Shown here: positions 49,650 through 61,100 of the stretch, piece after piece | How the letters are laid out: the number at the start of each line of letters is the position of its first letter | How positions within the stretch are numbered: the first letter of the stretch is position 1 | NCBI GenBank assembly: GCA_013400155.1 | Contig: VXBM01000285.1 | Location: forward strand, 159,211-223,210 | DNA length: 64,000 nucleotides | Source of the DNA: Helopsaltes ochotensis | Taxonomy: Eukaryota; Chordata; Aves; Passeriformes; Locustellidae | Direction: 5' to 3' | Position numbers and translations under genes: made by a program | Notes under the pieces: model-generated | What the model saw: the letters and a program-made list of their open reading frames with translations, nothing else | Told to the model about the DNA's origin: nothing | Databases searched by the model: none

Positions 49650-50115
49650 AGAGAAACGGTGATACTGCTATCGAGCACAGCAAGAACGACATGAGACACT
49701 CAGTGAAGGGAAGGAAGGCAAAAGAGGGTTGACCTTTATTGTTTTTCATTATTTAGTTCTCAGATCCAGGCCAGGGATTGGCAGATAGTGTCACCACCTC
49801 TCCAACCCCACTGGCCAAACTGACAGTTCATCAAATGTTTCCTCACCAGGAAAACATGCGAATGTTGACAAAAAATATCCTAAACAACCTTATCTATTGA
49901 TAACACCAGTGTGAGAAAGATGCGAAGGCAATGCACAATATTGAGAATTCTGACTTCACTCTAGGAACTAAGAAACGCACCAGAAAGGCTGCAAAAGTCA
50001 AGGCAACACGGTGGTTTTAGTTTACAGGAATTCACACCCTAAAAACCTACTGCCAACAAGAAAGAAACACCTTGAATTCCCAGGGTGAGGTGCACAGAAC
50101 GTTGTAGGAGATCCC
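49650..50115 (-). mobile_element. Candidate LTR-like retroelement fragment (minus strand)
   Basis: Read on the minus strand, the segment contains ccaatccctggcctggatct, then gagaactaaataatgaaaaa, caataaaggtcaaccctctt and ttgccttccttccc. That is a poly-A signal (AATAAA) followed by a pyrimidine-rich stretch, an arrangement like the R/U5 part of a retroviral LTR. Base composition and word content differ from the flanks. It reminds me of passerine ERVL-type solo LTRs, but I could not define the TG...CA ends or a target-site duplication. No retroviral gene sequence is seen. It could instead be ordinary unique sequence containing an AATAAA. Confidence 0.42.
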
Positions 50116-52192
50116 AAAATGATCCTTGTCTGCGGTTTAACAGCAGGGATCTGTGTTTTCAGGCCAGTCTTGCCCTTGTGGAAGGACCAAGGAGCTCAGC
50201 TCTGAGCAGTCTCTTGTGCTGAACCCTACAGAAGATGGGTGTTGGTGCTGAGTGAGCAGTGCCATTGCCACTGCTTGTGGCAGTGATTGCCACCTTCAAG
50301 CTCCCCTTGCTGCCCCTCTGGGCTGTTCAGACTGGAGTGGGAGCTCAAACCCCAGCAGCTCCAACACCTGAGTGCCCCTGGTGCCCTGCTGGAAGCTGTG
50401 GGGTGGCTGTCCCAGCCTTTCAGCCCCTGCAGGGGCACTCCTGGCCCCTCTCCCCAGGATTCCTGAGAGCCCAGCCTTGTCTAGCAAGGCTCCCCTTCTA
50501 ATCAGAGCCGGAGGAAAGGAGTTCTCAAGGGTCTGTTCAGAACAGGAGCTGATAAAGATCCAGAAGGTGATTTCACTCCTCTGTCCATTGATCACAGGCA
50601 ACCCAGGGAGACCAGACCAAACATAGACATGTCGGCCGTGTCCCAAGGTTATGTGATACAAATGCTCTTGCTTAAGACGTGGGGTTTTAAAAACTCCTCT
50701 TGATTATGTGGTTCAGTGTGTTTAATTCTTTTCTCTGCTACATTATGAAGTGGGATAAGATCTCAGTCTCTGTTGCTTTCAAGAGTATTTCCTGCATCTC
50801 CCTTCCTCCCAAATGCCCATTTCTTCTTGCCTAATGGCTGGAATCTCTTGGAATAGGAGTGGGGCAGTGTGTGAAACCACTAATACACAGCAGCCTTTAG
50901 GAGGATCAGGGATCCGTGGTCCAGAATGCAAATACATGCTTTAAAAGCGTTCCACTGAGCAGGAAAGGAGAGAGGATTAAAGTTTCACTTCCTTCTCATT
51001 TTTATGGGCTGAAGTTATTTGTCAGTTGGAAACATGATAAATTAGACAAACATTATCCTTTTCCTCCTCCAGGTTGGATGTTCTGCTTTGCATTTCACAG
51101 TGCAATGAATAACTAAGCTGCATTATCACCAGGCTGTCAGCACTGAAAAGCTATTGCAGAGCTCTTTGCCTTTAACTGAGTCGAGTGTGCTGTGCACCTC
51201 ATTCATGGCTTCTTGCATTTGTCATTCCCAGTGTGAATGGCAACAAAAGATGACTTTGGTTGGAGCATTGCTGCTGCCTGGTGTTCACAGGTCACTTTTC
51301 AAAGCTCCACCAGCATCAGGTATTTGCATTGTGCAGTCACGATAAGGGCATCATGAAATAAGAGCAGCAGGGACCATTTCATCATTTCAATTATGTGATT
51401 GAAAGATGTGGGGAGCTGCAAAGCCACTGAGGTTAAGAATGCCATGATGTATAAATAGCCTTGGATAAGTGTAAGCATCAAATTGGATGCAGATGGGTTT
51501 GTGGACTTTGCAAGTGGCTTGCTTAAGAATGTCTGCACCACACACCCAACCATGCATCTATCATGGTAAAAGCGCAGTCTTTGTCAGCAGGTCTGAATTA
51601 TGCTAAAAATACCTAATTTGTGCCTAATGTTTTGTGTGAAGGGCTTTACTGCAGAGGATGGCCTTGTTCTTCCTGTCCTGCATTTACAAACATGGTGACA
51701 GTGAAAGCCCTGGTGGTAGAGCAGGTCGGATGGGGGCTGAGGAGAAAACCTGCTTTTGGGGCAGCCCTGTGCCTGTGCCTGGGCAGGAAGGAAGGTGTTC
51801 AGGAGAAATGTGGTGTGGAGCTTTCCTTATGGAGCTTCTTCCTACAGCAGGCAGCGCTAGGAAGTGAGCTTTGAACGGAGGCAGTGAAATCTGCTCAAGG
51901 ACTTTCCTCTTCTTGGGAATTGGTGAAGGGTGAAGGGTCCTTTCCCTCCCTCTGTGAAGTGGCATTCCTGCACAGGCCAGCACTGTGTTCTCTGGGATTT
52001 GGGTGTGCCAGTGAGGGATTTGGGTCTGAGGGCACAGCAGAGCTTGGGCCTGGCACACTGAGCATTCCCAGCCCCACAACAGAGAAAGGTTCCTGTCAGC
52101 CACCCCAGGGGGAAACGGGCTGGGCTGGAGACAACTTCTCATGAGTCTGGATCTCTCACTGGTGCCGTGCAGAGGTTTCATTTCCCACCTCA

Positions 52193-52215
52193 AGATTAAA
52201 TCTGAGATTTAATCT
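52193..52215. repeat. Perfect 11-bp inverted repeat with 1-base centre
   Basis: The arms agattaaatct (52193-52203) and agatttaatct (52205-52215) are exact reverse complements separated by a single g. Another gatttaatctt copy follows at 52229-52239. The motif contains the TTAAT homeodomain core. It may be a chance palindrome or a paired-site binding element. Confidence 0.95.
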
Positions 52216-53574
52216 TTATTTTTGCTGTGATTTAATCTTCCCGGTGCTTTTGGCAAAATGGTCAGCTTTGATGTTGGTCTTAGCCAGACGCTCTCATGAC
52301 GTGAAATGCTGCCCATCCCAAACTTCCTCCCCAGTTCCGTTTAGCAAAGGAATTTTTGAGAAGGGTCTTTGAGTTGGCACTTTCAAGTGTTGAGTGTAAT
52401 CCTGAAGTTCTAAAGCTTTTAAGTCACCACCAGTCACAAGTTCTTTTAGTGTGTGACCTCCTGTTCCCAGCCTGGAGAAACAAAACGAGGCAGGATGGAG
52501 TCTGAATTTGAAATCTCTATAAAAGGGCCATGGCCACCTCCAGCTTAGATTTGGGAGAGGGTCAGAGCTGCAGAGGGGTAGGTTTGGGTTAGAATTTACT
52601 GAGAGATGACACTTTGAGCCTAAAGCCTGCAAAGGTGTTTTCTTTCTGCAGTCTTGCTTTCAAAGACGTTGTGGCAACACAGCAAGAGGAAGGTCTTTTC
52701 ACAAGGCTTCAACCATCTGACCAGCATTAAAATTGCTCTTGTTGGGGTTTCAATTTGGCTTGTGAAGAAAGGGATGTGCTCCAGCAGCTGGTGTTGAATA
52801 TAGAAGCAGCTGAATTTTAGAGTTGCAACTCTGAAGTAATAGTTTTGATGCTTCTCTAAAATGTGCTATTTTTAAATGTCAGTGGAGAGAAATGATCTGT
52901 ACAAAAGGAACTCGGTGATATAGAGGCAGTACAGACTGCATAGCCAGGACATGTTATGTGAAAGGAGAGCGGGGAGAAAATAAATTTGAAAAAGGGAATT
53001 ATAGGAAACCAGTATAGGAACACTTGGTGAGCGGTTCTTTAATAATTTAGGGAAAGTTATGCCTGGTCTAACTCAGCATTAAAATAAAAACCATGGGGTA
53101 AGATTTGAGCTGTAACATTCCCCTGTGGTTAGTAGCAAAGTTTATTCCAGCAAGCTAATGGGGTTTTTTAGAGATATCTTTGGTCTCCTAGTCAAACTCG
53201 TGGCTAGTTCAAAGTTTTATGGCTGTCTGAGGTACCAATTTTCATTTTCTGTATGTTTCCATACTGTGCAGTTTTTATGGCTACACTAGAATTACTGATG
53301 TTTGTGCATACTTACCAAGTTATTTAAATATCCTGGTGACTCCTAGCCCAAAACACACACTCAGGCTCTCCAGGGAAGTGCCTGCTACTCCACACAGTTG
53401 ACTCATGAGGTATACAGTGCTGAACAGATTTGAAGTACAAGCTGAGAACAGAGGCCCTATGCTGAGTGACTAAGATAAATTACAAAAATTGTGTTATTTT
53501 CAGCCTACATGCAGGAAACTCTGAAGTCAATGAACCTTAGGAAAGATCAACGAATGCAAGATGCTCTTTGTAAA

Positions 53575-53587
53575 TTTTTTTTTTTTT
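53575..53587. repeat. Poly-T tract (T13)
   Basis: Uninterrupted run of 13 T, followed by a T-rich stretch to about 53650. Confidence 0.93.
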
Positions 53588-53949
53588 GGTATTGTTCTCG
53601 GTGTTTTGTTTATTTATTTCTTATGGTTTTGGGGTTGTTTTTGCTTTGTGTCCTCACTCTGTCCTCACCCCAAGCCACTGCTGAGCTACCTTGGTGAGAG
53701 GCAGTGGGAGAAGATAAAAGCTTGGGGCACTTCTTTTCCTTCATCTTTATCTCACTGTTGGGATGCAGGACAGTTCCCTCTAAATCCAGGGAAGAGCCAA
53801 CTGTGATGGAGGAGGAAGAGTGAAACTGTCAGCTCAGGCATGGACACCACAGCAGGAGGCCCAGGGAGATGCTTTTCCACTTGAAATGGGCTGGAGGTGT
53901 GGGAGGTGGGTGCCCCACAGAGCCAGCTCTCAGCTGGAGAACTGAGATG

Positions 53950-54399
53950 NNNNNNNNNNNNNNNNNNNNNNNNNNNNNNNNNNNNNNNNNNNNNNNNNNN
54001 NNNNNNNNNNNNNNNNNNNNNNNNNNNNNNNNNNNNNNNNNNNNNNNNNNNNNNNNNNNNNNNNNNNNNNNNNNNNNNNNNNNNNNNNNNNNNNNNNNNN
54101 NNNNNNNNNNNNNNNNNNNNNNNNNNNNNNNNNNNNNNNNNNNNNNNNNNNNNNNNNNNNNNNNNNNNNNNNNNNNNNNNNNNNNNNNNNNNNNNNNNNN
54201 NNNNNNNNNNNNNNNNNNNNNNNNNNNNNNNNNNNNNNNNNNNNNNNNNNNNNNNNNNNNNNNNNNNNNNNNNNNNNNNNNNNNNNNNNNNNNNNNNNNN
54301 NNNNNNNNNNNNNNNNNNNNNNNNNNNNNNNNNNNNNNNNNNNNNNNNNNNNNNNNNNNNNNNNNNNNNNNNNNNNNNNNNNNNNNNNNNNNNNNNNNN
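53950..54399. other. Assembly gap (450 N)
   Basis: There are 450 undetermined bases. Any exon or repeat here is invisible, and the open frames reported across it are artefacts. The left flank (53860-53949) is G-rich, which may explain the dropout. Confidence 1.
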
Positions 54400-57300
54400 G
54401 CTGTGGATCCTCCTGCGAAGAGAGGCCTCCTGAGATGGTTGCTGAGCTCCAGGTCTGGAGTATTAATGGGTATTGGAGTATTTCTGTCAAATAGATGGTA
54501 ACAGAGAATGTGGCATGGGAGTCTTTGTTCAGTTGATTGTCATGTTAAAACCCCTCTAAACTCCAAATTAGTCTGTCTTGCAATGATAATTCAAAACCAG
54601 GATAAATTTGCATGCTGGCTTTCATGAAAAAAACCCCCGTGTCTCCTGTACAAATTTCTGAATGTGGAGCTTTCCAAAAAATTACAGCTATTAATATCTC
54701 AAAGAAATGAGCTGATGTCTAACTAATGATCTTTCAATGCTGCTGGGAACATGGTTTATATTTTTAATTTTATATGATGTCAGCAACCACTTCTAGGAGC
54801 TGGCACGTACTTTGGGCGAGTCCAGAATATTTCAGAGACCAGCCAGGATTTTCAAAGCAGCTGTGTAAGAGTTTTGACTCCTGGGCACTAAGGAAAAAAA
54901 TGTTCTTTATGAGCTAAGCCCATCCACAGTGCTTGTTTCCCAGGCTGCCTCGTTTATTCAATAGTTTGAGACAGTGTTGGATTAAATTTCATCTTCCAAG
55001 CCCCGTCTGCTGAAGCTGCTCACCAGCTCTGTCATTTATCAAGGACACTACATGGGATCCTTGATTTGATTGCTGCTGCTCTGGAAACCACTAACAGAGG
55101 GTGAGAGCATAAAGAAACAGAGAGGGGAAAAGGAAAGGAAGGAAAAAAAAAATCTGCATTTCTTGGAGGCAAAGAGTCCCTGGCTAATCTGCTGAGCCCT
55201 GCAGCCCCCTGGAGCCAACTCCTAAACCAGAGTCCTGTCAAAAATGACTCCTTCCCTAATGTAATACTGAAGGAAGAATAAATTTACAGCTTGCTCAGGG
55301 AGGACAAGAAGCCTTTCTGAGACGTCTGTGCTGGACCCACCCTATCTGGTTCTGATTTTTTTGTTTTGAATGCATCTCCAAACAATCACTGAAGATAAAC
55401 AACACGAGCAGGGAAGCCTAGCCAAGGGGCTGAAATTACTGAACCTTTGAAGACTAAACTCATGCAGGATCAATCTTCCCTATAGCCTTTCCTACTGAAA
55501 CTGGATCTTTTCTTGCTGCTACAGGAAAAATTATCTGGAAATCCCACAAGGCCTCCCAGAAAGACTGGTAATCCCTTACCTGCAGCAAACTCTAATGTGT
55601 TTTCCCTCAAACAAAGTTTCAAGCCCTCCTTGCTGGGCTGCATTTCTTTTTCCTACCAGTTTAGGAAAGAGTATGGATTAGCCTAATAACTCATGGGGTC
55701 ATCCAGAAGTTGTTAGAGCTACTGATGTCTTTGAAAGCCTTGTTCTCTGTAGCAGCCAGAGCTTGTGCTTGGCTTGAAGTTGGCTCCACTGTTACTGCCC
55801 ATAACTTTAGTAATTGAACAAGGAACCTTCCTGTAGCAACCTTCATTTGCATTTGCCCAGATCGTTTTCAAATTCATAAAGAGACTGGTTTTGGCCAGGT
55901 CACAGAGCTGCTTGCCAGTGTCTGTGTGCTGATTTGGGCAGTGCTGCTGCTGCACAATGTTCCAGTGCTGGCATGGGGAGAGCTGAGCGTTTGTTTCCAG
56001 CGCTGGCTTTGTACAGAGGAATTGCTGCCATGCTCTGCAGTGTCTCCTGAGGTGCCGTTCAGTGAGGCTCATCAATCAATGTCTCACTAATGACTGGAAC
56101 CCAACTGAGCTGGATGCTGCTGCTGCCTGCTGAGAGCTGGAGCAGGGAAAACAGACCTGGGAGATGGGAGCAGCGAGTGTGAGCAACCCGCGTCAGATCC
56201 TTCTGCTTCACTTCCCGATGTGGCGTGTTCTGAGTGCAGGGTGCCACCAGTGTCCAAAATAATTGTGATTGCAGCTGCACTCAGCAAAGTCCTTGGCTGT
56301 GTCTCATTGGGCATGCTGAGGTGCCACTGTTGCTGCTCCAGTTTCCTTTCCTGAGGAGATGGGGGAAGCAGCAAGGCTCCACAACAGTGCTCTGGGGCAG
56401 CCCAGAAACTACCAGAGGTTTGTTAGTGGTGTCTTCCTTTAAGTGTGTTCAAACTGATATTAAAAACCGTATTTATATATTAGGTGGTTCATCCCAGTTC
56501 TAGAGTTGGTGATGTACCCCTGCTGTATTAGTTCTTGCAGCAAATGTGCATATATTTGTGGGGACTTTTGGCCATCCACAAACTGTTTTAATCAGCTGAG
56601 TTTTCTTACACAGCACTATTTAGCATGACAGTGCCTGAGCCTGACTCTGTGCAGCTGCTAAAAGATTCCAGGAGCAGTGTCTGACCTACACTGCTCAGCC
56701 AGGGCTTGGTCTGACCCTTCTCCCTGCAGCTGTCCTCCCTTTGCTCAGGAGAAACTGTCCTTGTTCACTGAGTGCAGCCGCTGCCTCTCCAGGCGCTGTT
56801 CTTCCTTCAGGAACTCATGTCTGCAGTGTTTCCACATTTCCTTCCTGACCAGGTTCATCCCTCAGTCTTACAGCAAGTTTTGTTGTTTTTTTTTTTTTTT
56901 TTTTCTGGATGCTAAACCCTGGTTGTCTCCCCCTCAGCTGAATCCCCTGCAGGATGTGCGTATAAATTCTGGGATTGGGTCACTTTGTGCATAGGCAGAG
57001 AGAAGTCTGTTCCAGCATCATCTGCTGTCTAGAAAGCACTGTCTAAACACATCAAAGGGAGCACTGTGATGTTAAGGCTTGGCCACAGTCCCAATCCCTT
57101 ATGGTCCTCAAGCCCATCCTCCTGGAGCAGCTGCTTGTGGAGCTTCCACCAGGTGCCTACAATGAGGATTTGACATGGTGCCACTTGGCACTCAGCCCCC
57201 AGCATTATGGGCTAGGAAAAGCAGCAGAGGCTTAGTCCTGCTAGAGCAGACACTTTCCAGGTACTCTTGCCTTAATCCCTCTGTCTGTCTTCTTTATCCC

Positions 57301-57668
57301 AAAGAGCAGGAAAATCATGATAGAATTAAAGTGGGATTTGCTTGCTGCAAAATCCTGAGCAGCTGTCTCCTCAAAAGCTGCATATTTTAGCAACTCTTCT
57401 GTGATGGTCCAAGAGGTTGGTGGTGAGATGTAACTGTTGCTTTTTGATGAGATAAGGACCCATCGTATCCCTCTCTCTTTGTGCTGTCAACTTCCAGGCT
57501 CTGATTTCCATAACAGAGAATCCTCGGTGGGTTAAACAAGAACCACGTCAAAAATTTTCTGTTCTTCAAAAGTTTGAGGTAAAGAACAGAAATTCCTTAC
57601 CAACTACCCTTATCTTCGAAGCTAAGGAAAGCAGATGGAGAGGGAAGGCACAGGGATCATATTGATCA
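54400..57668 (+). other. COL26A1 intron, unique sequence after the gap
   Basis: No exon was recognised. A T19 run at 56886-56904 is the only clear repeat. Overlapping plus and minus frames at 55.7-56.5 kb carry no family motif. Confidence 0.55.
56886..56904. repeat. Poly-T tract (T19)
   Basis: Uninterrupted run of 19 T with no adjacent recognisable minus-strand retroelement. Confidence 0.95.
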
Positions 57669-57669
57669 C

Positions 57670-57748
57670 GTTGGATCAGATCAAATATCCATCTGTCCCT
57701 TGGTCTTGTCTCTGACAGTGGCCAGGAGCTGATGGCTGTGGAAAAGTA
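57670..57748 (+). repeat. Ancient sauropsid/amniote interspersed repeat fragment, family uncertain
   Basis: The string ttggatcagatcaaatatcc, atctgtccct...ttgtctctgacagtggcca and ggagctgatggctgtggaaa follows a repeat motif I remember from turtle, crocodile and bird DNA (tgggtcagaccaaaggtccat...cagtatcctgtctc.gacagtggcca...). I cannot name the family with certainty. A repeat search would settle it. Confidence 0.5.
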
Positions 57749-58024
57749 TGAGTGAAAAGGCAAGTGTGTAGTAATGCTTGTGACTACTCTGCAGCCTGAA
57801 TCCAGCAAGCTATGGCTTAGGCATGTCCTTAGCTGTGAGCCGATTTTATTCTTCTTTTCAGTCCTCAGTGGATTTTTCTGTAGCTTGCTCCAATTCTTTT
57901 GTGAACCTGTGAAGAATTTGCTCGAGGGCAATGTCCTTGGGGTGATGTTACAGTGCAAGGTTCATGGCAAACAGTTACACAGCTTCACTGCCTGCAGTGT
58001 GGAAGAGCAGTTTTCTGCCACAAA

Positions 58025-58150
58025 CTCCGTGACCTTGGTCAAGGCATTTTGTTTCCCCACTATGTAAAATGGGGATTATGTATTCCTGTTTCACAGGGAA
58101 TTTGGAGGATAATATTTAGAGGTTGTTCAGATACTAGGGCTGAGAGATTT
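58025..58150 (+). repeat. MIR / CORE-SINE-like 3' half
   Basis: The diagnostic order is present: ccgtgaccttggtcaaggca, then ttttgtttccccactatgta, aaatggggattatgtattcc, tgtttcacagggaatttgga, then ggataatatttagaggttgt. This matches the second half of MIR (gtgaccttgggcaagtcact..., tcagtttccccatctgtaaa, atggggataataata, cctcacagggttgtgagg). L2-related tails share part of this motif, so an L2 fragment is the alternative. It is old, diverged and inactive. Confidence 0.75.
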
Positions 58151-61100
58151 ATAGAAACATACATATTAAATTAAGCAATTTGGTCTTAATCTAGTTCCTT
58201 TCTGACTTTCAACAACCCAAGCAATAACGCCAGGCTGTCTTTCTTCTAATTATTTGTAATTTGTTTTTTCTTTCTCTTATAGAAAAAAGCACAGATATAT
58301 CTCTGCTGTCTTTATTATGCCTAATATTTGTGCTGGACATGTTCTTAATGTGGGTTTTCCAGTGTTGGACTCAGAGATACAGGATGCTATTGTACCTTGA
58401 ATAGGATATAATTAAAAAGCGCTGCAGAGTTAAAAGAGTTCCCAGGTTCAGCAGGAATTCACAGTCCTTGTCACATTCAAACATGAGACTGCTCCATAGC
58501 AGAGTTTAGGAGGAGTCTGGTGTTTTCCTGATTAAAGAGTCTGAACGTCTCCTCACCGTGGCTGGCTTGGGCTGAAATGCTTATCTCCAGAAAAGAGAGA
58601 AGAAAAAGGAGAGGAATAAACTCTCCTTGGTGTCGGGTCTGTGCTGGTGGGTGGAATGTTCTTCAGGGTGGGTAACACCTGTGAAATGGCTGAATTGAGT
58701 GTGTTTCGTGCTATGAAACATGAAACTGTTGCCTTGTCTGCTCTGTTCATGCAGAGCAGAAACTCTGAAAAGGCTGATTTATCCATGTCTTCTGTTCTCT
58801 AAGAACGAGAAATCATTCCTGCACCTTTTCATTTGTAACTTCATGGAACTCCACATGTGTGGCAGAGATTAGATCATCTAATTGATTTATAGTCAATCAG
58901 TGACTGTAAAGCCCTTGCATTCCTCGTGAGCAATTTATGGAGGTCTGAAAGTTCACCCCTTGAGCTGCAGTGGAGGCTTTAGCCTGGCTGCAATGTGGGT
59001 TTAAAACTGTTAAAAATCCCTGGACTTGCGATCCTCTGGTGTTTGAGATTGTTTTAGAAGGTGTTGGCTGTGTGGTGGGAAAGGGGGGTGATGAGGGAAC
59101 AGAAGTGAGTGCCTGCAGCCTGCGAGCTCCAGCTGGAGAGCTCTGACCCTGCAGGAGATGGAGCAGCTCTGGCCAGGGCTGGGGGCTGCAGCCACGGGAG
59201 GCATTGCTCTGCAGGGGACAGGAAAGCTTCATTGCAGCTCTGTGTTCATTTAGCCCAAACTACTGCTCTAACAGCAGGGGGAGGTTCACCCTGGCTCTTG
59301 CTCCTGTTTGAGATGAGGATTTGGGAATATGGAAAGAAAGGTGATATGGATTGCTTGTGTTTTTCTTTATTGCTGTTAGTGCACGTCATTATGCTATTGG
59401 AAGCTCTTGCTATTGCTTCAGTTTTGATCACTTAAACAATTAACAGTTCATGTAGAACCAGGAGTAGTCTCTGCTTCTTCACAGATCTGCCATTGGAAAA
59501 TATTGGAAGAAGCAATTATATCCCCAGCCCCCAAACAACCTCAAAATCACCTCTTTCTGGAAAAAGAAAGAGGGAAAAGGAATATATATGCACTGGTGTA
59601 GCAGCAAGCATCAGTTTTGGCTCCAGCCACAGAGATGGGTTTGGTTGCTTGGTGTTCATCCCCTGTTGCCAGTAATATCTTGTGAATTTCCAGTTATCAT
59701 CATCCACACACAAAACCCCACAACCCTTAGTTATTAATTCCCCCTTCCCACTGACCTGGCTCTCCATAAATCTTAGGCCTGGAATCTTTCTTCCTTTCTT
59801 CTCCTCCTGCTCCCACCTCTTTCTCTCTTTTAAATTAAACACATTCCAGAGAGAGGCTGGGAGCTGTTAGGAAGCTCTGCATTGATGGGCTTTCCTTTGG
59901 GATGTGCAGGCTGGTGAGATTCCTGCCCGTGCTTCTCCAGCCTGCAGCAAGGAGGAAGGGGAGACATCAGCTTGTGGCTTCCAGCACTCCCTGTTCTGCT
60001 CCAGAACCACTTCTGCATTCTGAGTTCACCAGGAGAAAGGCACTAAACAATAAGAATAAGCCCATACCAAAATCAAGATATGTGCAAACTACTGTTGTAA
60101 CTTTTTCCTCAAGAGGGCTGGTATTTCATCACAGAAGGAAATTACCTTAGTTTGACATGATTTGTTCTGGACAGATGTATGTTGACTGTAAAGTGATTTG
60201 ATAGTTATCTTCCAGGTGCTTATAAATAGTCTATTTACTGCTTCATTTTTTTCTGGGTATTTATGTAAAAATGGCTGGCTTCTGTTCTCCATTTTTAAAG
60301 ATAAGCATCCTCCTGCCCTTCTGCCCAGAGGATCACAGGATGGCCTCCAGAAATCCTTGGACATGTTCACCAGTCACTCACCAGAACATTCTCTAAGTGC
60401 TCTCCAGATACTGTGGCTCACATAATCAGATACTTCAGAATTGCCTTGATAAGTCAATAATTCAATAATTAGCAAGATTTTTTTTCCTTTGGATCCTATA
60501 TTTGTTGGGGACACATTGTGAAACTTTTTTATACTTTTTGCACTACCTTGGGCATGCCCAGAAACTCAACCTCCCAACTGGCTGAGCCTGAATGTGGACA
60601 CATTCACAGAGAAAAAGGTATAAAAGAAGCTGGGAAACTGGAAAAAAGATCTTAAGGACTGATTGAAGTCAACCCAAGTATGGCAAGAGAAAGCCCTGGG
60701 GTTTTATGTAGTGCAGGCTCAACTGAGAAATACGGCAGGGAAGCAGCGGATATCCCACCTATTAATTTTGCACTTTTCGTTTGGGTTTACCAGATTCTTT
60801 TAGCTGGAGTGCTTTAACACAATAAGTGGTGTAAAACGTTTTAACTTTCTCAAAGAAGCCCAAATACTTTTAGCACATGACTTGATCTCTCGTGCCAGTG
60901 AGTGTGTGCTTCAGTCTCTGTGCAATTTCCCTTTGACAGAGTGCCCAGTCCTGCAGGAGAACAGCTGAAGGCACAAAGTAATTTGATCGAAATTTTAAGA
61001 CATCTTGAGGGATCTGAGCTTTGTCCCATCAAGGAGAACCGCTTTTCACCTTTCCCTCACTTCTGCCTCTTAAAAACCCATAAGGAAGAAGAAAAAAAAT

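Larger units (their letters stand above)
50116..53949 (+). other. COL26A1 intron, unique sequence up to the assembly gap
   Basis: No exon was recognised. The stretch holds a perfect inverted repeat at 52193-52215 and a T13 run at 53575-53587. Open frames such as 50296-50661 and 51684-52193 on the minus strand overlap plus-strand frames and match nothing I know. Confidence 0.55.

Noticed and set aside
53869..54501. Open frames spanning the run of N
   Set aside because: They exist only because unknown bases cannot contain stop codons.
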